A DNA stretch of 49,316 bases, taken from assembly GCA_003527225.1 (NCBI GenBank), contig DPXQ01000029.1:1-49316 (forward strand). Direction: 5' to 3'. Under the pieces are notes generated by a model. The model did no database searches. It saw only the letters and a list, made by a program, of their open reading frames with translations, and was not told where the DNA came from. The number at the start of each line of letters is the position of its first letter. The first letter of the stretch is position 1. Shown piece after piece: positions 8,527-18,011 of the stretch. Both the position numbers and the translations under genes were made by a program. Source of the DNA: Rhizobium sp. (GTDB taxonomy: Bacteria > Pseudomonadota > Alphaproteobacteria > Rhizobiales > Rhizobiaceae).

Positions 8527-9527
8527 ATCCGTTCCCACGAGCCAAGCGCTTGCGCCAGACGCCCATCAGCCCGAGCATCGGGCGCCAGCCCGATGCGCAG
8601 CCATGCGGGTGCGTAGTCGAATTTCCGGGTCAGGATATACGATCGGCAGAGATGGTCATGCAGATCGCTCGCCTTTGGATCCTCCACCAGGGCGAATAGC
8701 GGGCTTCCGCCCGCGATAACCAGACCGGCATTGGAGAGAACCCGATCAAGCGCCATCCGCCTCTCGGCGATCCGCTCGCGCAAACCATTCGTGTCCCCCG
8801 CCATGAGAGTGGCGGCCATCGCAAGCGCCGGACCCGAAACGGCCCAGGGACCAAGCCAATCGGCGATCCGCTCAAGGATGCGATCCTGCGCCACGACAAA
8901 ACCGAGCCGCACGCCGGCCATGCCGAAGAACTTGCCAAAGGACCTGAAGACGACGAGGCCCGGCATTTCCTCCACCAGGTTCACGATGCTGGTCTCCGGC
9001 GTGCAATCGGCAAATGCCTCGTCTACGATCAGGAACCCGCCCTGCCCTGCAAGCCGCCCAGCGGTCGCTTTCAGTTCAACCAGGGAGTGTATACGTCCGT
9101 CCGGATTGTTCGGATTAACCGCGACCGCCAATGCATGCTCAGGCCCGGCTTGCGAAAGATCACCGATTGCATCGACCGCATAGCCGTTCAGCGCAAAGAC
9201 GCGGCCGTATTCGCCATAGGTCGGCGACAGGATGGCGACGCGGCGGCCAGGGTCGACAAGCCGCGGCAAAAGCTGGATCGCCGACTGGGTACCGGGAACG
9301 GGAAGTGGCAGGATGGTGCCGGAACGGTAGAAATCACGCGCGGCAAGGCGCGCCGAATGTTCGAGATGCCGATCTGGCAACCGATGCCAGGCCTCGGGTG
9401 CGATCGGAGGAACGGCTGGAGGACAAGGGTTGAGTCCGGTCGACAGGTCGAGCCAGTCTTCCACCCGGCCGCCATATCGGGCCGCCGCCGCGCTGATGCC
9501 GCCGCCATGGACAATCGCCGCTGTCAT
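8523..9527 (-). CDS. cobC: Threonine-phosphate decarboxylase-type PLP enzyme CobC
   Basis: A 334-residue fold-type I aminotransferase-like protein. The pyridoxal-phosphate Lys is K199 in FRSFGKFFGMAGVRLGF, the Asp of the ring is in FLIVDEAFADC near 170, and the amino terminus HGGGISAAAARYGG is typical of CobC. The family makes (R)-1-amino-2-propanol phosphate from L-threonine phosphate, the linker used by CobD, which is encoded next. ATGA overlaps join it to cobB upstream and cobD downstream. Confidence 0.92.
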   Translation of the reverse strand: MTAAIVHGGGISAAAARYGGRVEDWLDLSTGLNPCPPAVPPIAPEAWHRLPDRHLEHSARLAARDFYRSGTILPLPVPGTQSAIQLLPRLVDPGRRVAILSPTYGEYGRVFALNGYAVDAIGDLSQAGPEHALAVAVNPNNPDGRIHSLVELKATAGRLAGQGGFLIVDEAFADCTPETSIVNLVEEMPGLVVFRSFGKFFGMAGVRLGFVVAQDRILERIADWLGPWAVSGPALAMAATLMAGDTNGLRERIAERRMALDRVLSNAGLVIAGGSPLFALVEDPKASDLHDHLCRSYILTRKFDYAPAWLRIGLAPDARADGRLAQALGSWERI

Positions 9528-10831
9528 GCGGTCTCGCCGCGGATATCGATCAGGTGGATGAAGGAGCCAGCAAGGTTTCCCCGCTGCAGGCCAACGTCGC
9601 CAAGCGAATTGCCAAGCGCATCCTCGGCGGCGAACGGCCGGTCCCCCGCGCCCTCCGAGACGATTGTCGCGTAGTGAAATTCATGCGCCGTCATCGGCGC
9701 GGCAAAGAAGGAGTTGCCGAGCGGGCGCACCCGCCGATAGCCAAGCTGACGCCGGCGCGTGGCGAAACTCGTCACCAACGGCAAGAGGCCGAGCATCCGG
9801 TGGCTCTCCCCGCCGCCGTCGATCAGCATGTCGCCCATCACCATGTAGCCGCCACACTCGCCGAAGATGCGCGCCCCACGCGCTTCTGCCGCCAGCATAC
9901 CGGCCCGGAAGGTTTCCGCCGCCGCGATCTGTCCCGCGAAAAGTTCGGGATAGCCGCCCGGAAGATAGACGGCATCGGCGTCCGTTGCGGGCACCTCATC
10001 GGCAAGCGGAGAGAAAAAGCTGATTTCCGCCCCGCGCCGGCGCCAGCCGAACAGCATATGCTCGTAGGAAAAGGCGAACGCGTTGTCGCGCGCCACGGCG
10101 ATCTTCTGCCCGATCGGCATGAGCCGGGCGATATTGGCTTGCGATGTCCGGTCCGGAATATGACGCGCCGTCCGGATCAAGGCGTCGATGTCGCAGGCGC
10201 CGGCAATCATCTCGGCGGCCCTGTCGATGAAGCTTTCGAGCGCGCCATGCTCGCCTGCCTGCACGAGACCGAGGTGACGCTCCGGCAATTCGAGTGCCTT
10301 TTCCGCCCGGATCACGCCGAAAACAGGCATGCGGATGGACGCCATGGCATCGCGCAGCATGGCTTCGTGCCGGTCGCTTCCGACCCGGTTGAGGATCACG
10401 CCGACGATACGGGTATCGACGCGGTAATTGGCGAATCCGCTGACGAGCGCCGCAATCGAATGGGATGTCTTGGCGCAATCGACCACCAGCAGCACGGAAA
10501 GCCCGAGGATGGAGGCGAGGTCGGCGGCCGATCCGCGTCCGTCGGCGGCGCCGTCGAAAAGCCCCATCATCGCCTCGATCACGAGATCCTTGCCGCCGGA
10601 CCTGTGGAGGGCCGCATTGGCGAGCAGGAGCTCCCGCCGCATCGCCCAGGGATCGAAATTGAGGCAGATCTCGCCGCTGGCGGCGGCATGAAACGCCGGG
10701 TCGATATAGTCCGGCCCCGCCTTGCCGGGCGCAATGGCATGTCCCTTGTTCCTCAGCGCACGCAGAAGCCCAAGCGTTACCGTCGTCTTGCCCGATCCGG
10801 TCGAGGGCGCCGCGATCATCAATCCGCTCAT
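9524..10831 (-). CDS. cobB: Cobyrinate / hydrogenobyrinate a,c-diamide synthase
   Basis: A 435-residue ATP-dependent amidotransferase. A P-loop lies at the start (APSTGSGKTTVTLGLLRAL), KAGPDYIDPAFH at about 37-48 is the family's substrate-binding signature, and the class I glutamine amidotransferase Cys is Cys326 in RIFGECGGYMVMGD. It amidates the a and c side chains of the corrin ring. CobB (hydrogenobyrinate) and CbiA (cobyrinate) share this architecture, and the substrate depends on whether metal goes in late or early, which is unclear in this genome. ATGA overlaps join it to cobA and cobC. Confidence 0.92.
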   Translation of the reverse strand: MSGLMIAAPSTGSGKTTVTLGLLRALRNKGHAIAPGKAGPDYIDPAFHAAASGEICLNFDPWAMRRELLLANAALHRSGGKDLVIEAMMGLFDGAADGRGSAADLASILGLSVLLVVDCAKTSHSIAALVSGFANYRVDTRIVGVILNRVGSDRHEAMLRDAMASIRMPVFGVIRAEKALELPERHLGLVQAGEHGALESFIDRAAEMIAGACDIDALIRTARHIPDRTSQANIARLMPIGQKIAVARDNAFAFSYEHMLFGWRRRGAEISFFSPLADEVPATDADAVYLPGGYPELFAGQIAAAETFRAGMLAAEARGARIFGECGGYMVMGDMLIDGGGESHRMLGLLPLVTSFATRRRQLGYRRVRPLGNSFFAAPMTAHEFHYATIVSEGAGDRPFAAEDALGNSLGDVGLQRGNLAGSFIHLIDIRGETA

Positions 10832-11670
10832 GCCCGCTCCTTCCGATCGCGATCGACAAACGGATCGGGGACCAGCGCCCGCCCCGAAAGCGCGCCCAGC
10901 CAGTCGAGCGATGGCCGCAACCGCACCACCTCTCCGACGACCACGATCGCCGGCGGCTCGATGCCCGACGCGACGACTGCATTCTCGGCTTGGCCGAGTG
11001 TTGTCTCAATCACCTTCTGTGACGGTGTCGCTGCGTCGCAGACGAAAGCGACGGGCTCGTCCGCCGAACGGCCGGACGCAATCAGTTGGGCGCTGATCCG
11101 GCCTATGTGTTTCATCGCCATATACATGACGATTACAGGCGATCCCTTCGCGATGGCTTCCCAATCGATGCGGTCCGGAACGAGGCCGGAGGAATCATGT
11201 CCCGTGAGGAAGGTGACCACATGATTGATCTCGCGATGGGTAACCGGAATGCCCGCATAGGCGAGCCCACCGATACCTGCGGTAATTCCCGGAACGATGC
11301 GAAACGGTATGCCATGCTCGATCAGCGTCAGGGCTTCCTCGCCGCCACGGCCAAACACGAAGGGGTCCCCACCCTTCAGGCGCAGAACCCGCAAGCCCGA
11401 TTTCGCAAGCTCCACGAGGCGCAGCGATATATCGCGCTGTTGCGCGGAGGGCTTGCCGCCGCGTTTGCCGGCATATTCGACAAGCGCACCGGGACGCGCC
11501 AGCTCCAGGCAGTGCTCATTGACCAGCGCATCGTGGACGACGACGTCTGCTTCCCCCAGCGCCTTTGCCGCCAGCAGCGTCAAAAGCCCGGGATCGCCCG
11601 GACCAGCACCCACCAGCCAGACATGGCCGGGCGCGATCGACGGCAGATGCGAAAAGGGAGCTTCAGTCAT
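10828..11670 (-). CDS. cobA: Uroporphyrinogen-III C-methyltransferase (SUMT)
   Basis: A 280-residue tetrapyrrole methylase. The SAM-binding VGAGPGDPGLLTLLAAKAL motif is at residues 20-38, followed by VVHDALV and RLKGGDPFVFGRGGEE near residue 100, the SUMT signatures. It makes precorrin-2 by methylating C2 and C7 of uroporphyrinogen III, the branch point from heme. There is no fused CysG oxidase/chelatase part, so it is a stand-alone SUMT. It is the first gene of the minus-strand cobA-B-C-D run and diverges from cbiD across 94 bases that must hold both promoters. An AGGA lies four bases before the ATG. Confidence 0.93.
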   Translation of the reverse strand: MTEAPFSHLPSIAPGHVWLVGAGPGDPGLLTLLAAKALGEADVVVHDALVNEHCLELARPGALVEYAGKRGGKPSAQQRDISLRLVELAKSGLRVLRLKGGDPFVFGRGGEEALTLIEHGIPFRIVPGITAGIGGLAYAGIPVTHREINHVVTFLTGHDSSGLVPDRIDWEAIAKGSPVIVMYMAMKHIGRISAQLIASGRSADEPVAFVCDAATPSQKVIETTLGQAENAVVASGIEPPAIVVVGEVVRLRPSLDWLGALSGRALVPDPFVDRDRKERA

Positions 11671-11764
11671 TGTCCTGCTCTATGCCCGGCGCGACGAAAT
11701 TGCAATCGCGCAATCCCTCGACCTGCCGCTTTCGAAGGCCGCGCCACTCGCCTATAAGGGAGGC

Positions 11765-12901
11765 ATGAACGACGACGCCGACCACGAACCAACCGAAGAG
11801 AATGCCGGCCCGGAAAACCGCAGCAAGCCGGAAGGTCCGCTCCGCAGCGGCTGGACGACCGGCGCCTGCGCGACCGCGGCCACGAAGGCGGCGCTGACCG
11901 CACTCACGACCGGAGAGTTTCCCGATCCCGTGAGCATCCGCCTTCCACGCGGACAGGAGCCCGCGTTTGCGCTCGCGTTCGAAAGCCTCGGAGAAGGCTA
12001 TGCCATGGCCGGCATCGTCAAGGATGCCGGTGACGATCCGGATGTGACCCATGGGGCGACCGTAGTCGCGATGGTGCGTCCTTTGCGGCCCGGAAGCGGT
12101 ATCCGCTTTGCCGCCGGCGACGGCGTCGGAACAGTCACGAAGCCAGGTCTTCCGATCGGCGTCGGCGAACCGGCCATCAATCCCGTCCCGCGCGCCATGA
12201 TGACTGCGGAGGCCGAGGCGCTTTGCGCCGAACATGGTCTTCCCGCCGACCTCGAGATCACCATATCGATCCCCGGCGGCGAAGAAATCGCAAAGCAGAC
12301 CTGGAACCCGCGCCTTGGCATTCTGGGCGGATTGTCGATCCTCGGGACGACGGGCATCGTCCATCCGTTTTCCTGCGCGGCGTGGATCCATTCCATCCAT
12401 CGCGGCATCGACGTCGCCCGCGCCGAAGGCCTGACCCACGTCCTGGGAGCGACCGGCTCGACGTCTGAACAGACAGCTCGGGAACTCTATCACCTCCCCG
12501 AGGGTGCACTTCTCGACATGGGCGACTTTGCCGGCGGCCTGCTGAAATACCTGCGCGTCCACCCTGTCCCGCGGCTCACCATTGCCGGTGGCTTCGGCAA
12601 GATGACGAAGCTCGCTCAAGGGGCGCTCGATCTGCATTCCTCCCGCAGCCAGGTTGACAATAAATTCCTGGAATCCCTGATTGCAGAAGACAAACTCACT
12701 CAAGCTCTAAGCAAGCGGATTCAATCTGCGAACACTGCGCTGGAAATATATGAAATAGCTAAAGAATATGGCATAGACCTGGCTCCGGCTGTGGCCGCAG
12801 GAGCGCGGAAAACGGCAACCGCCACGCTGCGCGACGCTCCCGTCACGGTGGATGTGATCGTGACCGACAGGAAGGGCAAGATCATTGGCCGCGCGGGGTA
12901 A
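11765..12901 (+). CDS. cbiD: Cobalt-precorrin-5B (C1)-methyltransferase CbiD
   Basis: A 378-residue CbiD-family protein: LRSGWTTGACATAATKAAL near residues 27-45 is its signature, and PGLPIGVGEPAINPVPRAMM and GGLSILGTTGIVHPFS follow. CbiD methylates C1 in the oxygen-independent corrin pathway, where the aerobic pathway would use CobF. Here it stands among aerobic-type cob genes. The ATG at 11765 has GGGAGG very close upstream; the frame is open far upstream but without family similarity. cobK overlaps its end by 17 bases. Confidence 0.88.
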   Translation: MNDDADHEPTEENAGPENRSKPEGPLRSGWTTGACATAATKAALTALTTGEFPDPVSIRLPRGQEPAFALAFESLGEGYAMAGIVKDAGDDPDVTHGATVVAMVRPLRPGSGIRFAAGDGVGTVTKPGLPIGVGEPAINPVPRAMMTAEAEALCAEHGLPADLEITISIPGGEEIAKQTWNPRLGILGGLSILGTTGIVHPFSCAAWIHSIHRGIDVARAEGLTHVLGATGSTSEQTARELYHLPEGALLDMGDFAGGLLKYLRVHPVPRLTIAGGFGKMTKLAQGALDLHSSRSQVDNKFLESLIAEDKLTQALSKRIQSANTALEIYEIAKEYGIDLAPAVAAGARKTATATLRDAPVTVDVIVTDRKGKIIGRAG

Positions 12902-13601
12902 TGACAGGGCAAGGATCCTGATCCTCGGCGGCACGGCGGAGGCGGCGGATCTGGCCGCACGGCTCGTGGCGCAAGGCGATACAGACGTGATCACTTCGCT
13001 GGCGGGTCGTACCGTCCATCCGGCGCCTCTCGCCGGAGAGGTTCGCATCGGCGGCTTCGGGGGGGTAGAAGGACTGACACGCTACATCGCCGAGAACGGC
13101 ATCACTAAGGTGATCGACGCGACGCATCCCTTCGCAAGCCAGATCTCGGAAAACGCCCGGCTTGCCTGCGCTGTGGCGGCCGTCCCGCTCGAACGGCCGG
13201 AGCGCCCCGTCTGGCAAAGGCAACCCGGCGACACCTGGATCGAGGTACGGACGCTCGATGAGGCCGCCGCCGCCCTGCCTGCGGGCGCCCATGTCTTCCT
13301 GGCGCTGGGACGGCAGCACCTGTCGGCGTTCGAAACCCGGACGGATTGCCATTTCGTCGTCCGCATGGTCGACCCGCCGGAAGTGCCGCCGGCCTTCGCA
13401 AGCTCCGAGCTTGTCGTCGGCAAGCCGAGCATTAGCCCCGAAGAGGAAACAGCATTGTTGCGGGATCATGCGATCACCCATCTCGTCTGCCGCAATTCCG
13501 GCGGTGCCGCGGGCTACGGAAAGATCATGGCCGCGCAAAGACTGGGCCTGCCGGTCATCATGATCGGAAGGCCGACGGAACCCGTGCAGGGTCAGAGTTG
13601 A
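12885..13601 (+). CDS. cobK: Precorrin-6A reductase (CobK/CbiJ)
   Basis: A 238-residue reductase with an amino-terminal nucleotide-binding start (ILILGGTAEAADLAARL), the KVIDATHPFASQISENA motif near residues 70-85 and LVCRNSGGAAGYGKIMAAQRLGL near the end, all typical of CobK/CbiJ. It reduces the C18-C19 bond of (cobalt-)precorrin-6A with NAD(P)H. The only sensible start is a TTG at 12885 inside cbiD: AGGAAGGG lies eight bases before it, and an ATG at 12901 is out of frame. The pair forms a short plus-strand operon and ends directly against the stop of the convergent nucleoside hydrolase. Confidence 0.9.
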   Translation: MAARGNDRARILILGGTAEAADLAARLVAQGDTDVITSLAGRTVHPAPLAGEVRIGGFGGVEGLTRYIAENGITKVIDATHPFASQISENARLACAVAAVPLERPERPVWQRQPGDTWIEVRTLDEAAAALPAGAHVFLALGRQHLSAFETRTDCHFVVRMVDPPEVPPAFASSELVVGKPSISPEEETALLRDHAITHLVCRNSGGAAGYGKIMAAQRLGLPVIMIGRPTEPVQGQS

Positions 13602-14567
13602 TCAGTCTTCCCTGACCGACACGATCGTGTCGTGGATCAGCTTCAGCACACCGACCGGATCGATGCCGGTGCAGATCTTCTGGCTCGGCAGGTGGTCCCA
13701 GACGCTCGGGCCGAAGCGCATATAGTCCGGCTTCTGGATGGTCTGGCCGTCGGCAATGCCGCCGCAGACCACGCGGACCGAGCCGGATCGCGTCTTGAAC
13801 AGGTGCGGCGCGACAACATAGGCGCAGGCGCAGCTGTCATGCACGACCATTCCATCCGGCACACGGCTCTCGTAGAACTTGATGTAGAATTGCGACAGGT
13901 CGAACAGCAGGCGCGCGCGGCTCGAGCCCGCCGCGTCGCGGATGTCGGCGAGCTGCTGGCGGGTCATCACGGTCTGCGTCGTGACGTCCAGGCCGACGAT
14001 CACCACCGGCCAGTTTGCGGTGAAGACCACGTCGGCGGCTTCCGGGTCTCCGTGGATATTGGCTTCGGCCGCCGGCGTCACATTGCCGTTCACGTCGAAG
14101 GCGCCGCCCATGATGACGACCTCCTTGACCAGTTCGACGATGCCCGGATCTTCCTTGAGCGCATTGGCGAGGTTGGTCATGCGGCCGACCGCGACCAGGG
14201 TCACTTCGCCTGGATTGGCGCGGATCGTCTCGATGATGAAACGATGGGCCGGGCGCGGGTCGAGCGGCAGGTCGATGACATCCGGCACGCCGATATTGCC
14301 CAGCCCGTCGTCGCCGTGGATGAATTTCGGCGGCTCGTGGCTGGTGCGATGCGGGATGAAGGTCTCGCCGGCGCCGCGGGCGACAGGCGTGTCGATCTTC
14401 CATTCGCGCTTCAGAAACAGCGCATTGCGCGTCGTCGTCTCGATCGTCGCATTGCCGAAGACGGTGGTGATCCCGACAAGATCGATCTCGTGATGATGGT
14501 GGAGGAAGAGCAGCGCCATGGCGTCGTCGACGCCGGGATCCGTATCGAAAATGACCTTGTGCTTCAT
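13602..14567 (-). CDS. Inosine-uridine-type nucleoside hydrolase
   Basis: A 321-residue ribonucleoside hydrolase (IunH/URH family). The calcium-binding DTDPGVDDA motif is at residues 8-16, NVTPAAEANIHGDPEA lies in the middle and VVHDSCACAY carries the HD pair near the carboxy terminus. It cleaves N-ribosyl bonds; the base specificity cannot be read. It follows cobM by 102 bases on the same strand, so it may be the tail of the cob transcript, where a role with the lower-ligand riboside is conceivable but unproven. The ATG at 14567 has AGGA upstream; 25 additional upstream codons are unsupported. Confidence 0.85.
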   Translation of the reverse strand: MKHKVIFDTDPGVDDAMALLFLHHHHEIDLVGITTVFGNATIETTTRNALFLKREWKIDTPVARGAGETFIPHRTSHEPPKFIHGDDGLGNIGVPDVIDLPLDPRPAHRFIIETIRANPGEVTLVAVGRMTNLANALKEDPGIVELVKEVVIMGGAFDVNGNVTPAAEANIHGDPEAADVVFTANWPVVIVGLDVTTQTVMTRQQLADIRDAAGSSRARLLFDLSQFYIKFYESRVPDGMVVHDSCACAYVVAPHLFKTRSGSVRVVCGGIADGQTIQKPDYMRFGPSVWDHLPSQKICTGIDPVGVLKLIHDTIVSVRED

Positions 14568-14669
14568 GTTTTTCCTGGACTGTTTCGTTGCAGTAATCCG
14601 GCTCGGATCGTTGCAGCTTAGCCGCGTATACCGAAAGGGCAATGTCGGCGTTGCCTCAGCGGCGTCAGC

Positions 14670-15452
14670 TTATCGCGCCACGGCTTTCTTCTTCTTCCCG
14701 ACGTTCCTGAGCACGTGACTGAACTGGGAGTTATAAAGGTCGCTGTCGCGGAATTCGACATGGCCGAACACCTTGCCGACCATGATGAGGGCGGTGCGGG
14801 TGATCTTCGCCTTGCGCACCTCCTCGGCCATGTCCTTCAGCGTCGTGCGGATCAGGAGTTCGTCCGGCCAGGTCGCGCGATAGGCGATGATCACCGGGCA
14901 ATCCTCTCCGTAATAGGGCGTCAGCGTATCGCGGATATGGGTGAGGTTGCGGATCGACAGGTGGATGGCGAGCGTCGCCCGTGAACGCCCAAGGATCTCC
15001 AGCGTCTCGAATTCTGGCATCGAGGACGCCTTCATCTCGGTGCGGGTCACGATCACGGTCTGGGCGATCTCGGGCAGCGTGAGTTCCGTTTTGAGGCGGG
15101 CGGCGGTTGCGGCAAAGGCCGGCACGCCCGGCACGACGTCATAGGGGATGCCGAGGCCATCGAGCCGTCGCATCTGTTCGGCGATCGCGCCATAGATCGA
15201 CGGGTCGCCGGAATGGACACGGGCGACATCCTCGCCACGGGCATGGGCCGCCTCCATGTCGGCGACGATCGCGTCGAGGTGCATGGGCGCGGTATCCTTG
15301 ACGATCGCCCCTTCGGGGGCGGCATCGACGATCTCCTCGGGCACCAGCGAGCCGGCATAGAGGCAGACCGGGCAGCGCTCGATGAGCCTGAGGCCACGCA
15401 CGGTGATGAGGTCAGGCGCGCCGGGGCCGGCACCGATGAAATAGACGGTCAT
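14670..15452 (-). CDS. cobM: Precorrin-4 C11-methyltransferase
   Basis: A 260-residue tetrapyrrole methylase with VYFIGAGPGAPDLITVRG at the start, RVHSGDPSIYGAIAEQM near residue 78, and PGVPAFAATAARLKTEL and YRATWPDE motifs typical of CobM/CbiF. It methylates C11. The ATG overlaps the cbiG-cobJ stop as ATGA. A lysine-rich end (GKKKKAVAR) is unremarkable. The 102 bases behind it, before the nucleoside hydrolase start, hold no recognised terminator. Confidence 0.93.
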   Translation of the reverse strand: MTVYFIGAGPGAPDLITVRGLRLIERCPVCLYAGSLVPEEIVDAAPEGAIVKDTAPMHLDAIVADMEAAHARGEDVARVHSGDPSIYGAIAEQMRRLDGLGIPYDVVPGVPAFAATAARLKTELTLPEIAQTVIVTRTEMKASSMPEFETLEILGRSRATLAIHLSIRNLTHIRDTLTPYYGEDCPVIIAYRATWPDELLIRTTLKDMAEEVRKAKITRTALIMVGKVFGHVEFRDSDLYNSQFSHVLRNVGKKKKAVAR

Positions 15453-17278
15453 TTCGCATCCTCGCTTTTCATGCCCGTATCCGACTTTCCCGAATAGCCG
15501 CGCGGCGTGTAGACCCAGGTCTTGCCGTCGCCGGTCGTCACGGTCCGGCTTTCCGAGGAGCCGACCACGACGACGGTCAGCATGTCGACGTCATCTACAT
15601 TCAACTCGCCGAGCGGCACGGTGCGGACATGCTCTCCTGGGCGGCCGAGATTGGTGGCGAGAATGACCGGGGTGTTGTAGGGCCGATAAACCAGCAGAGT
15701 GTCGCGGGCATAAGCCAGCTGGGTGCGGCGCTTCATCGACACCGGATTGTAGAAGGCGATGACGAAATCGCCCTCGCCCGCCGCCTTCACCCGGCGCTGG
15801 ATATGTTCCCAGGGGGTCAAGAGATCGGACAGCGAAATGGTGCAGAAGTCGTGGCCGAGCGGCGCGCCGATGCGGGCAGCGGCGGCCTGCAGCGCCGAAA
15901 TACCGGGAGAGACCTGCACCTCGATGCGGCTGGCGGCATCTGAAATACCGCCCTTGTCGAACAGCTCGAACACCAGCGTCGCCATGGCATAGATGCCGGC
16001 ATCTCCCGAGCAGACCAGAGCGACGGTCCTGCCCTCGCCCGCGAGCTCCATGGCATGGACGACGCGCGCCTCTTCCTTGCCGAGGTCAAAGTCGTGCCGC
16101 GTCTTGCCCTTGGTGAGCGGACCGAGCAGATCGAGATAGAGCGAATAGCCGACCAGATCGGTGGAGGCGGCAACCATGGCCGAGACCTCCGGCGAGCGCC
16201 ACTGGTCGGCGCCCGGACCGATGCCGACGACATAGAGCGTACCACGCGCACGGCCGACCGTGGTCGGATCAATGGGCGCCAGGCTGCGTCCGATCGCGGC
16301 GGTCACCCCTTTCGATTTGATTTTAGGGAAGACGAGGTCGCCGGACGGGCCGACGCCGGCAAGGGCAGCTCCTTCGGCCACACCGTGGCAGCCGACCTCG
16401 GCAAAGACGACGTCCGACGGGTTCTGCAGCCTGGGCGCTTCCTCTTCAAGCCGCGCCGCAATGAAGAAGCGGGCCGGCACGCCGAAATGATCGGCCACGG
16501 CATGGATCGCGGTTTCATCGGCCTTGACGTCGATGGAGGCGACACAGCTCAGGCTTTCACGGGCAAAGCCACTGCTGGCGAACGCCTGCTCGGCCAGCGC
16601 GATCGCTTCCTCGCCCGACGCATGGCGTTCACAACCCATGCCCAGCACCAGCGTCTTCGGACAATAAACCAATTCGAGCGGACTGGCGCTTTTGGGCTTG
16701 TCGGTGACGGTCAGCGTAACCGTGCCATCGTCGGAAAGGGGAATGCGCGAGGAGGTGAGCCAGTCGGCTTCCCCCTTCAGCTTGGCATCGGCCCCCGCCA
16801 CCAGCTCGGCCATGACAGCCTTGGCATGTTCGGGATTGGCCAGCACATAGCCATCAGGAGGCGCATCGAGCGCCACGCCGAATTTGAGATCGCCGGCGGT
16901 GGTGACTGCGGCATGGGCGCCGAGTGCATGAGCAATCATCCGCGCGAGATCGTTGGCGCCGTGATGCCCGCCCAGCAGCGGCACGACCGAGGCCCCGTCC
17001 TCGGATACGGCGATGACAGGCGGCTCGGTCTGTTTATCTGCAAGCACCGGCGCCAGAATGCGGATCAGCGCGCCCGACGCCATCACGGCGATTAAAGGCC
17101 GTCCGGCGGAGAAGAGCGTCGTCAAATGTGACTTCGCCTCAACGAAAGCCAAATCGACATCCGAGGTCCGGGCGCTTGCACCGTGGAGTTCGCCGTCAAT
17201 TGCATCGGCAATCTTACGGCCAAGCAATCGGCTCGCCCCAGATAGGATGACGACGACGGGTTGTGATGCGAGAGTCAT
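15449..17278 (-). CDS. cobJ: Fusion of CbiG (cobalt-precorrin-5A hydrolase) and CobJ (C17-methyltransferase)
   Basis: A 609-residue bifunctional protein. Residues 1 to about 330 are CbiG-like: an amino-terminal domain (VMASGALIRILAPVL; PLLGGHHGANDLAR) and a CobE/CbiG carboxy domain (LVLGMGCERHASGEEA; VAEGAALAGVG). From about 338 a complete CobJ/CbiH methylase follows (LYVVGIGPGADQWRSPE; VCSGDAGIYAMATLVFE; QVSPGISALQAAAARIG). CbiG opens the delta-lactone in the oxygen-independent route, while CobJ contracts the ring and methylates C17. Such fusions are known in proteobacteria. The ATG at 17278 lies four bases after the cobI stop; a start at 17311 would overlap cobI. Confidence 0.9.
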   Translation of the reverse strand: MTLASQPVVVILSGASRLLGRKIADAIDGELHGASARTSDVDLAFVEAKSHLTTLFSAGRPLIAVMASGALIRILAPVLADKQTEPPVIAVSEDGASVVPLLGGHHGANDLARMIAHALGAHAAVTTAGDLKFGVALDAPPDGYVLANPEHAKAVMAELVAGADAKLKGEADWLTSSRIPLSDDGTVTLTVTDKPKSASPLELVYCPKTLVLGMGCERHASGEEAIALAEQAFASSGFARESLSCVASIDVKADETAIHAVADHFGVPARFFIAARLEEEAPRLQNPSDVVFAEVGCHGVAEGAALAGVGPSGDLVFPKIKSKGVTAAIGRSLAPIDPTTVGRARGTLYVVGIGPGADQWRSPEVSAMVAASTDLVGYSLYLDLLGPLTKGKTRHDFDLGKEEARVVHAMELAGEGRTVALVCSGDAGIYAMATLVFELFDKGGISDAASRIEVQVSPGISALQAAAARIGAPLGHDFCTISLSDLLTPWEHIQRRVKAAGEGDFVIAFYNPVSMKRRTQLAYARDTLLVYRPYNTPVILATNLGRPGEHVRTVPLGELNVDDVDMLTVVVVGSSESRTVTTGDGKTWVYTPRGYSGKSDTGMKSEDAK

Positions 17279-17282
17279 GGGG

Positions 17283-18011
17283 TCATTCCGTTGCGGCCGT
17301 GAGCGCGGCATTCCAACCCTCCCCGCCCTTGTAGATCAGGATCATCGAAAAATACGGCGCAGCATCTTCCGTCACTTCGGAAAGGGGCAGAACGCGCTGT
17401 TCGGCAAGGCTGACGCGCTCGAGATAACCGGCGCTTCCAACCAGATCCATCTTCTCAAGAAGCGCCCGTATCCTGTTGAAATGGAGACCGACCTTGATGA
17501 TCGCGACGGCGTCCGCCTGTTCGATCCTCGACCGCATCGTCACGTCGTCGAGCGGTCCAGGAATGACGCTCAGAACATCGTTGCGCGCCGCAAGCGGCCG
17601 ACCGAGAGCGGCGGCCGCCGCCATCATCGAGGAGACGCCCGGCACGATCTCTGTCTCGTAGCGGCCGGAAAGGCGCTCGAACAGATACATGAAGGAGCCG
17701 TAGAAGAACGGATCGCCCTCGCACAGCACGGCGACTTCGAGGCCGGCGTCCAGATGGTGGGACAGCGTCTGGGCCGCTTCGTCGTAGATTTCCTGCGCAG
17801 GAAAACGCTCGATCCGCATCGGCACGACGATCGGCACTTCCACCTGGTGGAATTTCAGATAGGGGGCGGCGATCTGGCGGGCGAAGCTCGGGCCGGTATC
17901 GGGCGCCGGATAGGCAATGACCGGAGCGCTCGTCAGGATGCGATGGGCTTTCAGCGTGATCAGTTCCGGGTCGCCGGGGCCGAGGCCGAGGCCATAGAGT
18001 TTGCCGGTCAT
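17283..18011 (-). CDS. cobI: Precorrin-2 C20-methyltransferase
   Basis: A 242-residue tetrapyrrole methylase. LYGLGLGPGDPELITLKAHR at the start and VLCEGDPFFYGSFMYLFERL near residue 95 are CobI/CbiL signatures, with VPGVSSMMAAAAALGRPL following. It adds the C20 methyl group to precorrin-2 or its cobalt form. The ATG overlaps the cobL stop as ATGA. It is part of the minus-strand run cbiX-cobH-cobL-cobI-cobJ-cobM, in which every junction is an overlap or a gap of a few bases. Confidence 0.93.
   Translation of the reverse strand: MTGKLYGLGLGPGDPELITLKAHRILTSAPVIAYPAPDTGPSFARQIAAPYLKFHQVEVPIVVPMRIERFPAQEIYDEAAQTLSHHLDAGLEVAVLCEGDPFFYGSFMYLFERLSGRYETEIVPGVSSMMAAAAALGRPLAARNDVLSVIPGPLDDVTMRSRIEQADAVAIIKVGLHFNRIRALLEKMDLVGSAGYLERVSLAEQRVLPLSEVTEDAAPYFSMILIYKGGEGWNAALTAATE

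Noticed and set aside
9554..11224. 556-codon plus-strand frame antisense to cobB and cobA
   Set aside because: Spans the cobA/cobB junction on the opposite strand, has no family motif, and is explained by GC-rich third positions.
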